Part shown: positions 10,253 through 21,120 of the stretch, piece after piece
Numbering within the stretch: position 1 is the first letter of the stretch
Layout: every line of letters starts with the position of its first letter
Source of the DNA: Chara braunii
Taxonomy: Eukaryota; Streptophyta; Charophyceae; Charales; Characeae
Direction of reading: 5' to 3'
Length of the DNA: 49,157 bases
NCBI GenBank assembly: GCA_003427395.1
Contig: BFEA01000206.1
Coordinates: forward strand, 1,048,992 to 1,098,148
The notes under the pieces: model-generated
Databases searched by the model: none
Told to the model about the DNA's origin: nothing
What the model saw: the letters and a program-made list of their open reading frames with translations, nothing else
Made by a program: the position numbers and the translations under genes

Positions 10253-10348
10253 AGGTCCCACTTGCGCAAATTAGGAGATTTCGGCCGTTGATCTTTGCAA
10301 TCTACGTGATCAACGGTCAGTATCTCTTACTTCGTGCAAGTGGGACCT
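10253..10348 (+). repeat. Foldback element, family 1, copy B
   Basis: It has the same 12-bp terminal inverted repeats as copy A. The inner arms are GGCCGTTGATC and GATCAACGGTC, so the whole 96 bp can fold into one long hairpin. Its reverse complement aligns almost base for base with copy C. Confidence 0.88.
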
Positions 10349-11374
10349 ACCGGTAGCCCCTGGATGTGCTGCGTCCATCCTGAGATCTTGTCCCGCTGAC
10401 GGACGCACAAACTGTTTGGTAGGTACCGTTCAGCTCATTAGCGGGGTTGGCGGTGGAATAGACGACAAGTACCTACCCGCTCTCGCCTTCTCGATGAGCT
10501 GCTGAGCCTGTTGCTCTGCTGCCAATAGAATCTGCACACCTTGGCCTTTCAGCTCCGCGCCTTTCTCCATAATGATGGCCGTCGAGCTCGCCGCGCGGCG
10601 AGTTCACGTACGTACTGCGCGCCGCAATGCCGAAGTAGGATGAGCTCACACGAGGACTATCTTGCACGTATCTGGACGCATCGAAGGCCAGACCTGTATC
10701 TATCTGACCGAGATTACCTCAAGAAAAAAAAAGCAAAACGTCCGATCTACAGTAGTGTGAGTATGCCCGCAGATGCCGAAGCAGATGCCGAAGGGTGGGG
10801 AGATGCCGAAGCACACAAGCGCCGGTGTCAGTGGGTACGTGCAGAAATCGCGTTGAGTTTTCTCAACCGCACATCTCCACGAACGCGTCCAGATTCAGGC
10901 GTTGAGGAAACTCAAGGCTGCTAGTGGGACCTAGCCCCGGGCTTACACTTGGTTTAGCCTGAGCTACTACCGGTAGCACTTGCTTGCTCACACGGGTTAG
11001 GCTGGCCTCAGTGTCAGCTTGGCTCAGGGCGTACTCGCAGTAGGACTTTTCCCCGCCGGTTTCCTGGACGTAATTAAGGTCAGATACCTCCAGGCGTGGC
11101 TGATTGTGCGATCAGGTGCATCCGGGACAAGTCGTAATTGCGGCCAGACCTGCACGAACCTAACCGCAATTAAGTCCACAGCGTTGAGTAAAAGGTCCTA
11201 CAGGTAGTGTGAGTATGCCCTGAGCATTGCCTCTGGCGAAGCCCTCGCTTCGAGCATATCTGATGTATAGAAACGGGTGCAACTGCATCTGCTTGGAGTG
11301 CAACTGCCTCTGCTTGGAGTGCATATCTGATGTGAGCGCAAACTCCTCTAGGAGTACCTAAACGCGCAATTTCG

Positions 11375-11409
<35 letters not shown>

Positions 11410-11723
11410 GAAAGTCATAAAAACCCAATTTTTTCATAGTGACAANNNNNNNNNNNNNNNNNNNNNNNNNNNNNNNNNNNNNNNNNNNNNNNNNNNNNNN
11501 NNNNNNNNNNNNNNNNNNNNNNNNNNNNNNNNNNNNNNNNNNNNNNNNNNTTTTTTTTTTAATGGGGCGAGCCACGCTCTGCTGCAGTGCAATACAGAGG
11601 CAACTCAGAGGGGCCGAGTAGGCAAGCCTACCCATATGACCCTACCGTACAGTACTCATCTATCTCATCCTCTCACTAGTGTATGTGTAGTACGGGGGAA
11701 CACCTACCTTGCGCCGGAGACTA
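10349..11723. other. Unassigned, short repeats only
   Basis: No gene is recognised. GTAGTGTGAGTATGCCC appears twice (near 10752 and 11203), and GCAGATGCCGAAG-type units repeat near 10768-10816. AGTGGGACCT near 10923 is a stray family-1 terminal repeat. A T run ends close to the assembly gap. Confidence 0.4.
11446..11550. other. Assembly gap (105 N)
   Basis: A run of N flanked by A/T homopolymers, probably unresolved because of the T tracts on both sides. Confidence 0.99.
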
Positions 11724-11820
11724 CCGTCTTCAGAACGCCGAGGAATTATCGCCGTATTTGGACTGAAAGCTGCACAAAATACAGCTATAATGACCAGGCG
11801 TTCTTTTCGGCTGAAGACGG
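11724..11820. repeat. Foldback element, family 2, copy 2
   Basis: CCGTCTTCAG plus AACGCC on the left is mirrored by GGCGTT and CTGAAGACGG on the right, with 8 extra bases in the right arm. The inner sequence AATTATCGCCGTATTTGGACTG matches the loop of copy 1 at 9821-9881 after short changes. It precedes family-1 copy C, as copy 1 precedes copy A. Confidence 0.65.
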
Positions 11821-11872
11821 TTGGGCAGCTTTCAGACTACTACGACTTTGACGGCGGATTTGTTCCCGGGCT

Positions 11873-11968
11873 AGGTCCCACTTGCACGAATTAAGAGATA
11901 CTGACCGTTGATCGCGTAGATAGCAAAGATCAACGGCCGAAGTCTCCTAATTTGCGCCAGTGGGACCT
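11873..11968 (-). repeat. Foldback element, family 1, copy C
   Basis: This 96-bp element is bounded by AGGTCCCACTTG and AGTGGGACCT. It is in the opposite orientation to A and B. The inner arms GACCGTTGATC and GATCAACGGCC are complementary apart from a G-T type change. Confidence 0.88.
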
Positions 11969-12395
11969 TGCCCCCGGCCGCCCAGCTGCCGCCACAGAGT
12001 GGGGTCCACGCGTTTGCGGACCGAACATCGGTGGGTGGGCAAGAAGCGGCTAGATGCTACCTGGAAAGTCGTCGCAATATAACTCGGAAAAAAAAAAAAA
12101 AAAAAGTCGTCACCATCAGCTCCCTATCGGCGAGACCGCAACTGCATTTCATACTGCTGCCCCCAGTCCACTGCTGCCTACCCTCTGTGCGTGCGTGGCT
12201 AAGGATCCAGTACAGTATGGATTCACCCACCACCGAGGATAACGAAGTAAAGAGGTCGAATCGGCACTGTACAATGAGCTCACTACTATTTTGCTACATT
12301 CCGGGTCGTTACAACGCGGAAGACTGCAAGAGCGCTCAAAGCTTGCCACTGGCTTGCGGAGGGCAGCTACAGGGCCTCCCTCCACTACCGGGGCT

Positions 12396-12480
12396 ACGTC
12401 CCACTTGCACGAATTAAGAGATACTGACCGTAGATGGCAAAGATCAACGGCCGAAATCTCCTAATTTGAGCAAGTGGGAG
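12396..12480 (-). repeat. Foldback element, family 1, copy D
   Basis: Close to copy C but about 10 bp shorter in the centre and decayed at both ends (ACGTCCCACTTG, CAAGTGGGAG). Confidence 0.82.
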
Positions 12481-12657
12481 ACTGAATAGTCCATTAGAAC
12501 AGCGCCATATCTTTTGTCTTTTTGTGCATGTGGAGAGTAGTGGAGCGAGGTCCACACTTTCCCCGTCGCAGTTACTACTCGTGTGCTTTTCTGGCACGCT
12601 GGCAATGGCGACCATGGCCAGTAGGGCTGGAGGAGAGAGAGGGAAATAACTGTCAAG

Positions 12658-12735
12658 TGGGTGTAGCTCAGCTGGTAAGGGCCTGATCACACTTCTTATA
12701 GGCGAGGCACTTTTTGATAAATCTTGGGATCCCAC
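12658..12735 (+). other. tRNA-like relic
   Basis: GTGGGTGTAGCTCAGCTGG resembles a tRNA 5' end with box A, and ATCCCAC 78 nt later could pair with the start. There is no proper T arm or box B, so this is not a working tRNA. It may be an old SINE head. Confidence 0.3.
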
Positions 12736-12794
12736 CTCTTTCCGCGAGAGCCGGAGGTGGCCCTGTTTTTTCGAAGAAGTAGAAACAGCCTAGT

Positions 12795-13575
12795 ATGTGG
12801 CAGTGCGAGCGCGACTTGAGGATCGGTAGTTCTTTAAAAAATCAAAAGAAGCCACCCCCGTACCCTGCACCGTGGCCAAGGCAAGTAAAACCGCAAATAA
12901 AAGCAAATAAAGTTGGTTTCATCAACCGGTCCCGATGGTTTCAACAACCAGTCCCAACATTTTCAGTTCAGTCCATACGGTTATTCGGGTTGGCACTCCA
13001 GTCGCCACCACTTCTGGGTAGACGAACTGGAGCTGCAATCGCATCCACTAAATGTCAACATCTACGCCCACACAAGACATCGGCCTCAACCATCTGGACG
13101 TCCCTCAAGAATCAGCGACTCACAGGTCATCAACTCAGGATCCAATGAGTTCCATCAAGTGCTGTGACACTCACCCAGGCTGAAGAACTGCCTCGCCAAC
13201 CCGAGTGGTACCGCTGCCTTGGCCAGAAATGGAATAAGTTACAGGTGTCTGACCGGTCACCACAGCTTGTGTTGCCTCCCGAGCTGCGCCCTCCAGACTG
13301 TGCCCGCTCGCAGCACTCATCGCATAGGCAAACCTGCGCAGGAATCACAAGCGTCAGGTCGTACGTTCTCCTCGCCTTTTTGGCTGAGGACTGCCCCTGC
13401 CAGTCTACGGGTCTTACGGCAGACGGCCACTACGGCAATCAGCTTCAGTCCTTCGTCAGTCAGCTGTCGCCAAGTCCTGTCATCTGCTGGTGATCACACA
13501 TGTCAAGTCCAGTCGCTCGCTGGTCCACCTTTCTGGGTCTGTCAGTCTTCTTTTGTCCCCACCCTCCCACTGTGA
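12795..13575 (+). other. Long, nearly open region without a recognised product
   Basis: One frame stays open from about 12900 to 13575 with a single TGA near 13165. A second frame (13164-13493) is also open after that stop. The residues (for example SPYGYSGWHSSRHHFWV, then EELPRQPEWYRCLGQKW in the other frame) look more protein-like than random. A decayed coding sequence with a frameshift near 13165 is possible. I do not recognise a family. Confidence 0.3.
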
Positions 13576-14012
13576 GAAGTACCGTCCCCCCAAGTACCTG
13601 TCCCCCATTTCCCACCACGACCACCTCTGCTTGTTATGCACGCCACCGTCCCACCATCGTTGTAACTCCCCCCTCCTCCCCTCCTGCTACCATCCCCACC
13701 TCACTCAGCCCCAACACCGCATCTCCCCCCAAGCCCCTTATTTTTTATCCCTTCCTTCTCAACTACTTCCCCTCCGACGTCACCATTCACTCAGAGTTTT
13801 CTATACCCGACAAGGATCTAGGCACTATTTTCTCCTCTCTGATTACTCCCATTTCTGGCGCCGTCTCCCCTCTTCCTATCTCTGCAGAAGAACCCATCAT
13901 AAGAATCTTTGTCCTTGACCCGCCCTCAGCCTCCCCGGTGCCTCTCCACCTCTTTGCCCTCCCCACTATCATCCCTCCTTCCTTCGTCAACCTCCATAGC
14001 ATGTTGGGCTAG
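13500..14012 (+). other. Pro/Ser/Thr-rich ORF of unknown status
   Basis: A 170-codon frame starts with ATG at 13500. The first half is low-complexity Pro/Ser/Thr. The second half (FSIPDKDLGTIFSSLI, ISAEEPIIRIFVLDPP) looks more ordinary. Overlapping open frames on both strands weaken the case. No domain is recognised. Confidence 0.25.
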
Positions 14013-14029
14013 AGAGGTGCTAAGCGGGC

Positions 14030-14420
14030 CGGCAGTCCCTCGTTGGAGGCCTGAGCGCGCGTTAGCGCTAGCACTAGCGCTATGGCTGGCGGGCGCTGCG
14101 CCGCCGCGGCTTGCGGATGGTGGCATGCTGGTTGCTTGCAGGCAAGGCGCTGGCTGGTCGGAGGTGGCGGGGNGCTGGCTTCTCGCAGGTTGCAAGGCGC
14201 TCGCTTCTCGCGAGTGGCGAGGCGCTGCCTGTGTGAGTGCAGCGAGGCGCTGGCTGCTGGCGGGGGGCGACGCACTGACAACAGATGAGTGGTGGGGCGC
14301 TGGTGACTTGAGACTGGCGAGGTGCTGGCTTGTGGTGACTAGTAACATGCTAGCTGACACGTGGCGCGGTGCTGGCAGCCGACGGGAGGGAGGCGCTGGT
14401 GCCAGAGTGCTGTGATGTTG
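14030..14420 (+). repeat. Degenerate GGCGCTGG minisatellite
   Basis: About ten copies of a GAGGCGCTGGCT-like word occur at irregular spacings of roughly 20-40 bp, with one ambiguous base at 14173. The near palindrome TAGCGCTAGCACTAGCGCTA lies just inside the left edge. Open frames here follow the repeat and are not genes. Confidence 0.65.
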
Positions 14421-14532
14421 TGAAGTAGATGGGGGTTAGCGCTTGACGCACGCGCGGTATCCAGAGGCGCTGGGTCATTACTACGTCATAGGCCGACGTG
14501 GCATCTGGCCTGAGGCACAGAGGAAAAGGAAG

Positions 14533-14960
14533 AATGGTAGCGGTGTCGAGCACATCGGTCCGGCACCGCACAGGGCAGCGCGGGACCCTCCCGGCCGCGC
14601 CACGCAGGAGTTGGTTTTAATCCTTCGTCACGAACGTACATGGAGCTTCCGCAAGCCGCTCCGGCCGAGTGCGCCAGCCATACCTCCCGCGAGCCCCTAC
14701 GACAGGATAGGGCCTACACGAGGCACGACTTACCTCCACCTTACGGGAGTTGTCACCTCCCTTAGGTGGGCGTATCCCCGCCGAGCTATCAGTCCACAGT
14801 ACGAAAACAGATCAGTTGCAATCGCAGAGGTGGACCAGCCGAGGGCGTTTCTCGTTCGCTGTAGCATAGGGGGTACGCGTGGTAATACGCCTCTATCGAA
14901 CCCGCACGCGAACCGACATCTTAGGGGGCTGAGGTCCCAAGCGCAACTCGTCGTCGGTCG
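14533..14960 (+). repeat. Dispersed repeat with conserved stem-loop, copy 1
   Basis: This region aligns with 34275-34725 over about 430 bp. The shared blocks are CCTACGAYAGGATA, a hairpin around GTTGTCACC, GCGTATCCC, and GCAATCGCAGAGGT followed by GAYCAGCCGAGGGCGTTT. The hairpin arms differ between copies but stay paired. No coding capacity is apparent. Confidence 0.75.
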
Positions 14961-16334
14961 ACTAGGACGCATCCCAAACACCACTCGCACACCACTCCAC
15001 GAACACAAAAATAAAACACACGCACACAACACACGCCCGAAACGACATAACACGAACAATGCGACAACGCTCCTAGTCCCTCGGTAACCATCCCATAACT
15101 TTCCTATGCGGAAATCAAACAGGCGTTGCGCGCGAGACTTAGTATAAAACCGCGCGGACGCAGGGCTAACTCATATCGACTCGCAATGCATGCGTGCGCA
15201 AGCGGTCGTAATGACGACGTACTATGTAGTACCCATACTCATGCGGTCTTCGTTAATCTCAAGGGTCGCATTCGACACTCAAGTGTCGGCTGACACGCGC
15301 CTTGAGGGTTAATCTCTCGACGCTGGACAACCGTCAAGTGCGGTTGATAACCACACCCTCTTCTGCACCCTGCAGAGAGTGGGTGGTACACAGGTTCATA
15401 CCTGTGGTGGCAAACGTCTCGTATCGCCCTGGAGACCAGCTCCATCATCTAGGGGCAGGAGATAAGTCAAGGGGTTTGACTTTAACGGCTGCCACGGACT
15501 ACAACGTCCAGCTATAAAAATCTCTTAAGAAGCAAAGGATAAAGGAAAGTCTCATTCCCCTCGAAAACGTAATTTGTTCAACCCTTACGCGCGGTCACAA
15601 TAGGCCGCACGAAACACTCAAGACATATATATACGTACGTATATATATAAAGGGTTATTAATATAGGACGATCACTTCTCACAGTCACAGTGGGACTCCT
15701 TTCAGCCATATATGTATGTAATCGCAGACAGTCACATCCAGAGTCCGAACCACAGACATACCTGCAATCACATCAAAGATTCAACAAAAGTTCACGCACT
15801 ACACGGGGTCAACTTCAACCATTCTCTATACTCATATTCTTTGCTTTAGCCATACAAGCCTCACTCTTGTGCAACTCCCCAAAATAAATACTCAGTACTT
15901 TTGTTAAATGGTCATTCAATAAAGTCCGGGTGAAAACACAATTAAACAATTCAAACCACAGAGCTAAAACCTTTAGGTTGAGTGGCAAGAGTGGATTGGA
16001 GTTGAATCGTAAATCGACGAACCGGCAACCGACCTGTTATCAGTGATAACAGAAGATGATCCTCGTAGGATCAAGCTGGAACTAGTCCAAATCCTGAATC
16101 AAACGGTCAGGAGGACCTGTAACACAAGACAGGTCAATCCCCAGGCTAATCCTATAATTTCATAGAGAATAATCCCCATATCACGATCTTACTCAAATTA
16201 TCTTATTTGACTAAGCCTAAATCTATTTTTAAGCAGTGCCCAAAGCAAAGGTAGACCTTGACATAATTTCCCCTATACACAGTGGATCGTCAGAATCGCT
16301 ACCTGTCAAAATATAGTTTATCCCCTTTAAACCA
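14961..16334. other. No gene seen
   Basis: AT-rich in its right half, with short frames only and an AATAAA near 15918. There is a 24-bp palindrome at 15625-15648. It may be the remainder of the element that carries the 14533-14960 repeat. Confidence 0.35.
15625..15648. repeat. Perfect 24-bp palindrome
   Basis: ATATATATACGT is followed directly by its exact reverse complement ACGTATATATAT. Confidence 0.9.
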
Positions 16335-16640
16335 AGAAAATTTTGGCAGCGCTTCTCGTAGGAAAAGTGTCTTTTCAAAATTTATATCAGCCCGAATATG
16401 AAAACAGAAATAGTCTTTGAGTTTCTAAAGTCCAATTTTGTCCAACCCCCTGAATTAGCAAAAAATTGGGCAGCACTCCCTTTAGAAAAGAAGATTTTCC
16501 ATATTTTTACTAAGCCATATATGAACTTTAGACAAGTTGAACTTTGAAAAGTCAGAAAGTTGACTAACTCCTTGGATTTGCAGAAATTTCGGCAGCGCTT
16601 CCCATAGAGAAAGTAGCTTACCAAAATTTATACAAAACCA
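16335..16640 (+). repeat. Three tandem units of about 123 bp
   Basis: GGCAGCGCTTC-like words begin at 16345, 16469 and 16591. Each is preceded by AATTT and followed by a purine-rich block ending in CAAAATTTATA or similar. A related motif in reverse orientation lies in the leader of the gypsy element near 40030 (TGCTGCCGAAAATTCC). Confidence 0.65.
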
Positions 16641-16914
16641 AGTATAACAAAAAATCCCAGAAAATACGAGAATTGATCTAAGAAAAAAAACTTAGCTTAG
16701 AAAATGCAGGAATTGAAGATAACTCCTATGGCTCTAGCACGTGGCGAGCGATCAAAGCAACTACCTATCAAACTGAAACTCAGACCAAGTAGTAGCCTCA
16801 CTCAGTCACATGCAGGCCAAACCACAAAGGTAAGTATTCTCACCATCCCAAAGTATACCTGAACAAACAATAGTTCATAGTCTTTCTGTGCTGTACCCCT
16901 TTATACCCAACTTA

Positions 16915-17855
16915 CATAAGGCATAAGGTCTGGACACTCAAACTTATGGAATGTGCCTTACCTTAGCCAGGCATAAAGTCAGGCCACCAAAACTTATGGA
17001 ATGAGCCCAACTTAGCCAAGAGTATATACAAAACAGAGGGCACAACTACTTCTCTCTTCTTTGGGCATATGAGTAGGCCATTCTAGTCGCCCTGAACTGT
17101 TTAAATAGCCAAGTTTTATATATCTCTATGAACTTAATCTTCAAAGTGGGCATAAGACTGAGTCATTCGTCTTAGAAAGAATGCTCAGTCGGCCCAAGTT
17201 ATCTTCAGTTATACTCTTAGTTATACTCTCTTCAGATTGTGATAAGCTATCGTCAGACCACCTAAACTTATAGAATAGTCCGACTAGCTTGTTCTTAAAT
17301 AAAATAGTAATAAAATATCGTCAAATTATAACATTGGGTTCCAACATGTGCAGGCTTTGAGTCAGACCATTTGAACTTACAGAACAGTCTGGCTCTCTGC
17401 CTGATTCGTTTCTCTTTGTTCCAATCTATGTGTGGCATTGGGTTAGACCACTTGAACTTACAAAATGGTCTGCCCTTTGTCAAGTTCATTTTCTCATAAT
17501 AAAACAGGAAGAGGTTGAGCCACGACTCAGACCTCCTCGTTCAGAACCAAATAAATAGAGAAAACCTAAAATAATCAAGGCAACCAAGACACCTGAACTT
17601 ACAGAATGCACTTGACCCCTGAAAAGTCAACCACACGCAGCCCTCACAAGTCAGAGCAACCAGACCACCTAAACTTATAGAACAGTCCGGTCCTCAAGGC
17701 AATCCCACAACGCCGGGTCTCCCCAAACTTATGGGGACTTCCCAGCCTCCAGAGCAATTAGACCACCTAAACTTATAGAACGGTCTGACGCTCTACACAA
17801 TCCAAAGTAACATACAGCACTGGGTCTCCCCAAACTTATGGGGACCTCCCAGCCT
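16915..17855 (+). repeat. Array of about ten small hairpins sharing an AACTTA core
   Basis: A motif of about 30 nt recurs near 16927, 16983, 17265, 17362, 17446, 17592, 17668, 17721, 17758 and 17828. The centre is always AACTTA followed by T/C-A or TGG. The flanks can pair and change together: CCCCAAACTTATGGGG (17721-17736, 17828-17843) has four G-C pairs closed by A-T, while others use AGACC or CAGAC on the left and GGTCT or GTCTG on the right. Spacing is irregular. There are no unique spacers of constant length, so this is not CRISPR-like. Confidence 0.7.
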
Positions 17856-17859
17856 TAAT

Positions 17860-18604
17860 GACCCAGTCAAACTTCATGCAAAAATTGCCTTCCTCCCAAC
17901 CTTCACCCAAATGCAATTTCCCTTTTGTTCACAATCTGCCTTGAGGCAATCAACAAAACTGAAACTGAGATTTGCATGCATTCCTTTATTTAATCTAGTT
18001 TAAGTCCTGAAAGTCAGACAAAAAGTCAAAGTTAGGCAGCATACCATATACTCAGTCAAACATGCAATAGGCAATACAGATAGGGGCTATAATTTTGGGT
18101 TTATAGAGGGAAAGCAATGATTAATTTTCAGTTCCCTGCCTCCAGAACTCCTCCTGAGTTCCGTCAGAGCTCCCGCAATCGGTGGGCTAACTCCCCACAG
18201 AGTCTTCTTGCGGTCTTGCGGGTTGCAATCCCGCCTGCCGCCTTCCTCTCATAACCAAGATTAGACTGAGATTGAGAAGGGCAGAAGGAGGGGTTTCAGA
18301 CTCTCGAGATACAGGAGGGAGACTGACTCAACTCCCAAGAGAGGGCCTTGTTATCTTCCAGCGCCTGAGGGCCCCACAATGGCAGCCAAAATGCAAAATG
18401 GCCTGGTCAACTGAAGCCAACCTCCAGCCGTTGACTCCCTGACGACCTTTCAGTCTGCAGCAAGGACCCCCATGTATGTCGACCATGCGTGAACTTATGA
18501 CTCCGTGGCTCGCCTCCAACTATTATGTTCGGTAGGACGTACCTTTCGCCTTCAAAAGGCTAAATCTGCAGTCTCGCGGTTTGCCTACTGCTGCTTCGAC
18601 CTAC
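17860..18604. other. No gene seen
   Basis: Mixed sequence. The minus-strand open frame at 18328-18519 has no recognisable domain. Confidence 0.3.
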
Positions 18605-19000
18605 AGAATGAACAGGGTATTGGCTGGTAAGTAAGCCTGCATCTCGCAGCCTGCCTGCAGTTGCCCCATTCGGTACGATGGGTAGCGCATCGGCCAATTA
18701 GTACGTTTCCAGCCCCACGGTTCGCCTTTCACGCAGCTTTATTTGACAAGCCGAGCAGTACGTTGGTCAACAGGTGAGTCTACTGCCCCGCTATCGGCCC
18801 CTTCGCTGCCTTGGTCCGATGATCAATGGGCAGCGTACAAGCTAACAGGTACGTTTCCGACCTTGTTGTTGACTCGCGCTGCTTCATTCGACAGCATGAG
18901 CAGCGCATTTGCCAACGGGTAGGCCTCCAAACCCTGTTGCTGTTCCCACACTACCTACATCGAAGGGTCAGCAAGAGCATCGCCCAGGTAAGTATCTGTT
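18605..19000 (+). repeat. 75-bp degenerate tandem repeat, about five to six units
   Basis: Equivalent points (GGGTAGCGC, GAGCAGTACG, GGGCAGCGT, AGCAGCGCA, GAGCATCGC) fall at about 18678, 18753, 18828, 18900 and 18975, so the period is 75 bp. Several units contain a 5'-splice-site-like word after CAG or ACAG (GGTAAGTAAG, AGGTGAGTC, AGGTACGT, AGGTAAGTAT). The period equals 25 codons, but stops interrupt the frames. Confidence 0.65.
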
Positions 19001-20636
19001 ATCGCCCGGACTTTCCTCCTCCTCTCTTTTCAGCCCCTTCCTTCTCTGTGCCTTTGTTCGAAATGCAAGTAAGAGACTACACTAAGCAGCATAATACGGT
19101 GGTCATAGCGGTATCCCACAATGCGTAAGCGCAGTGTACGCAACTACGACACAACAAACGCGTTCAGGTGCACCGCGAACGCCCGGTGAGTACACAACAA
19201 AGGCGTTACAGGTGCAGGCGCATTACGTGACTCGGCAATATGCAGCATGCTGTCTCAGCTCGCTCACCCCTTACTCCATATGCGGCCTCAGGTACGGCGC
19301 CCAACCTTCCATTTTCTCTCATTGCCTTCCTCTCCCTCTACTCCGCTGCCCCTCCTCTCGACCGTAGCACCCGGTATGCGAGTGTATTTGGCCACTTCAC
19401 TCAGCTTGATTCAGTCCAAGTGAGGGGGGGCTGGACGACGAGAAGGGAAAACTCTCAAATCGCAACGACGGGAAGGAAACCTCCCTCATGATCGAGAGAA
19501 GGTAAGGCACAGGGGATAGGCATCATCTCTAGGTGACTAAGGAAAAATAAAAGAGAAAAAAAGAAAAAAAAAGAGAAGAACGGATTTTTTTGCAAAAATT
19601 GGGTAGGTTCATTGCCATTTTTCAGCTCTCTTACCCAGGCGCAACTCTTGCTAGTTAGACCGCCAGAACTAATTACCCTGGCGCGAATCTAACACTACGA
19701 CTTAACTCACAGCAGTAAGAAACCCCAGAAACGTAGCTTCAATCGCATGTTTCTACTAGGAAACGAGAGAGATCCATGTTTTTTACCTCTCCCCCCCCTC
19801 CATTCGTCTCCGCCATCTCCCGACGCACGACTTTTACTACTAACCTCTAATCTTACTAACCGATTACAAAGACTAACGTTTCTATCTAACTCGCCCGCCT
19901 CAAAAACCCCTGTTTCGACACTCGGTTCACCCGATTTCGTCACGGATTGGGTAGGAGCCCGATTCTTCTTCCCCCATGCTCCTACCCGAGTCCACCATCT
20001 TCGTCCCCATTTTTTCCAAATGCACCTTAGCGTGGATTCCGCCCAGGTTCATTCGCTGTCTTTCGCCCTCGACTTGATAACAGTCCTCTCCTCCTTCGTT
20101 GACCGTGGCTTCCCGTCCGCGCATGGGCACAGTCCTACCTCCGCTGCGCCCGACCGCACCACCTCTACTCCCTTCCTTCCTCCATAGTTGCATGCCCCGG
20201 CCTTCTGACAGCGCATCCTCCTGTGCCTGATCCCGCAACGCCCAATCCGCTCGACCTCTCCCTCCCTAAGCCGACAACCTCAGACGAAGTGGCCTGCCCG
20301 TTGTGTTCTCGCATGATCCTGGCCGGGCCCACGTCCGAGTTCTCTCCCTCTTTGTCCACTTCCTCCTGCTTCCTGTCTGCTCCGCCCTCCTTTCCGCTTA
20401 GCTCCTCGCTGCTCCCCTCGACCCGACAGGCACAAATGCAACTTGTCGACGATCCCATTCGTTTCCCCTTTTTTTCTCCGTAAGTAGCCGACGCCGTCAA
20501 CCCGCTATTCAACGCCCACAACTGCGCAGCGCTGCCTGTTCCGTTTCGCTGCCCGCCTACTCTGCCGCGGCTGCCTGGTGCGCTACCTATTCTGCCCGAC
20601 GATTGCCCGGTTGGACCCACGCCGGTCGCCCGCTGG
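19001..20636 (+). other. Two adjacent ORFs of unknown status, rest unassigned
   Basis: Plus-strand frames 19747-20187 (146 codons) and 20223-20483 (86 codons) lie in sequence. Both are Pro/Ser/Thr-rich. The second contains EVACPLCSRMIL, a CXXC pair that could be half of a zinc motif. A GTAAGT donor-like word sits at the end of the second frame. They could be gag remnants or random frames in a C-rich region; no family is recognised. Confidence 0.25.
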
Positions 20637-20858
20637 TGTCACCCGCTGATGTCCATAGGGGGAGGAGACTGGAGGGGAGGCACAGTGGCTGACCCATCGG
20701 AGAACCCCGGCCTTGATGCTACCGGCTGACCCCTGGCCGGTACCGCCCACCTGCCGTAGCAGGCATTGCACTTGCTGGTCGGCGCGGCTCCAGCTTGTGC
20801 CCTTATTCGAGGCTTGGGCGTGGCTGCTACGGGGTTTCCTGCGAATACAGCACACCCC
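20637..20858 (+). mobile_element. 5'-truncated SINE copy
   Basis: This matches the body of the 7903-8287 SINE from GCTGATGTCCATAGG through GGCTTGGGCGTGGCTGC. It lacks the box A and box B head. Identity is high enough to align by eye over about 220 bp. Confidence 0.8.
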
Positions 20859-21050
20859 CGCGCGGCCCCGCCACGCTTAAAATAAAGGCAAATGATAATA
20901 AAAATAAAATAATAATCACAAAAATTCAAAACTAAAGCCACCCGGCAAAAGGAGAACAAGAAAAATATTAACGCCGCCCTTGATCATGTCGCGCAACCCT
21001 GCGGACCGCAAAACCACGGGGGATAGCGTTTCCCGCTCTCAACCCCGCAG

Positions 21051-21120
21051 CTCCTCGCCACTTTCATACTCTTGCGTCATTGCCGCTCCTCGCCACATTC
21101 ATACTCTCGCGTCATTGCCG
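21051..21120 (+). repeat. 35-bp tandem duplication
   Basis: The unit beginning CTCCTCGCCA and ending GTCATTGCCG is repeated directly with two mismatches. Confidence 0.9.

Noticed and set aside
14009-14415. Overlapping long ORFs on both strands of the GGCGCTGG region
   Set aside because: Open frames on several phases of a GC-rich degenerate repeat are expected by composition.
16915-17855. CRISPR-like array
   Set aside because: The repeat is variable in its arms, spacing is irregular, there are no unique constant-length spacers and no cas genes, and the context is eukaryotic.
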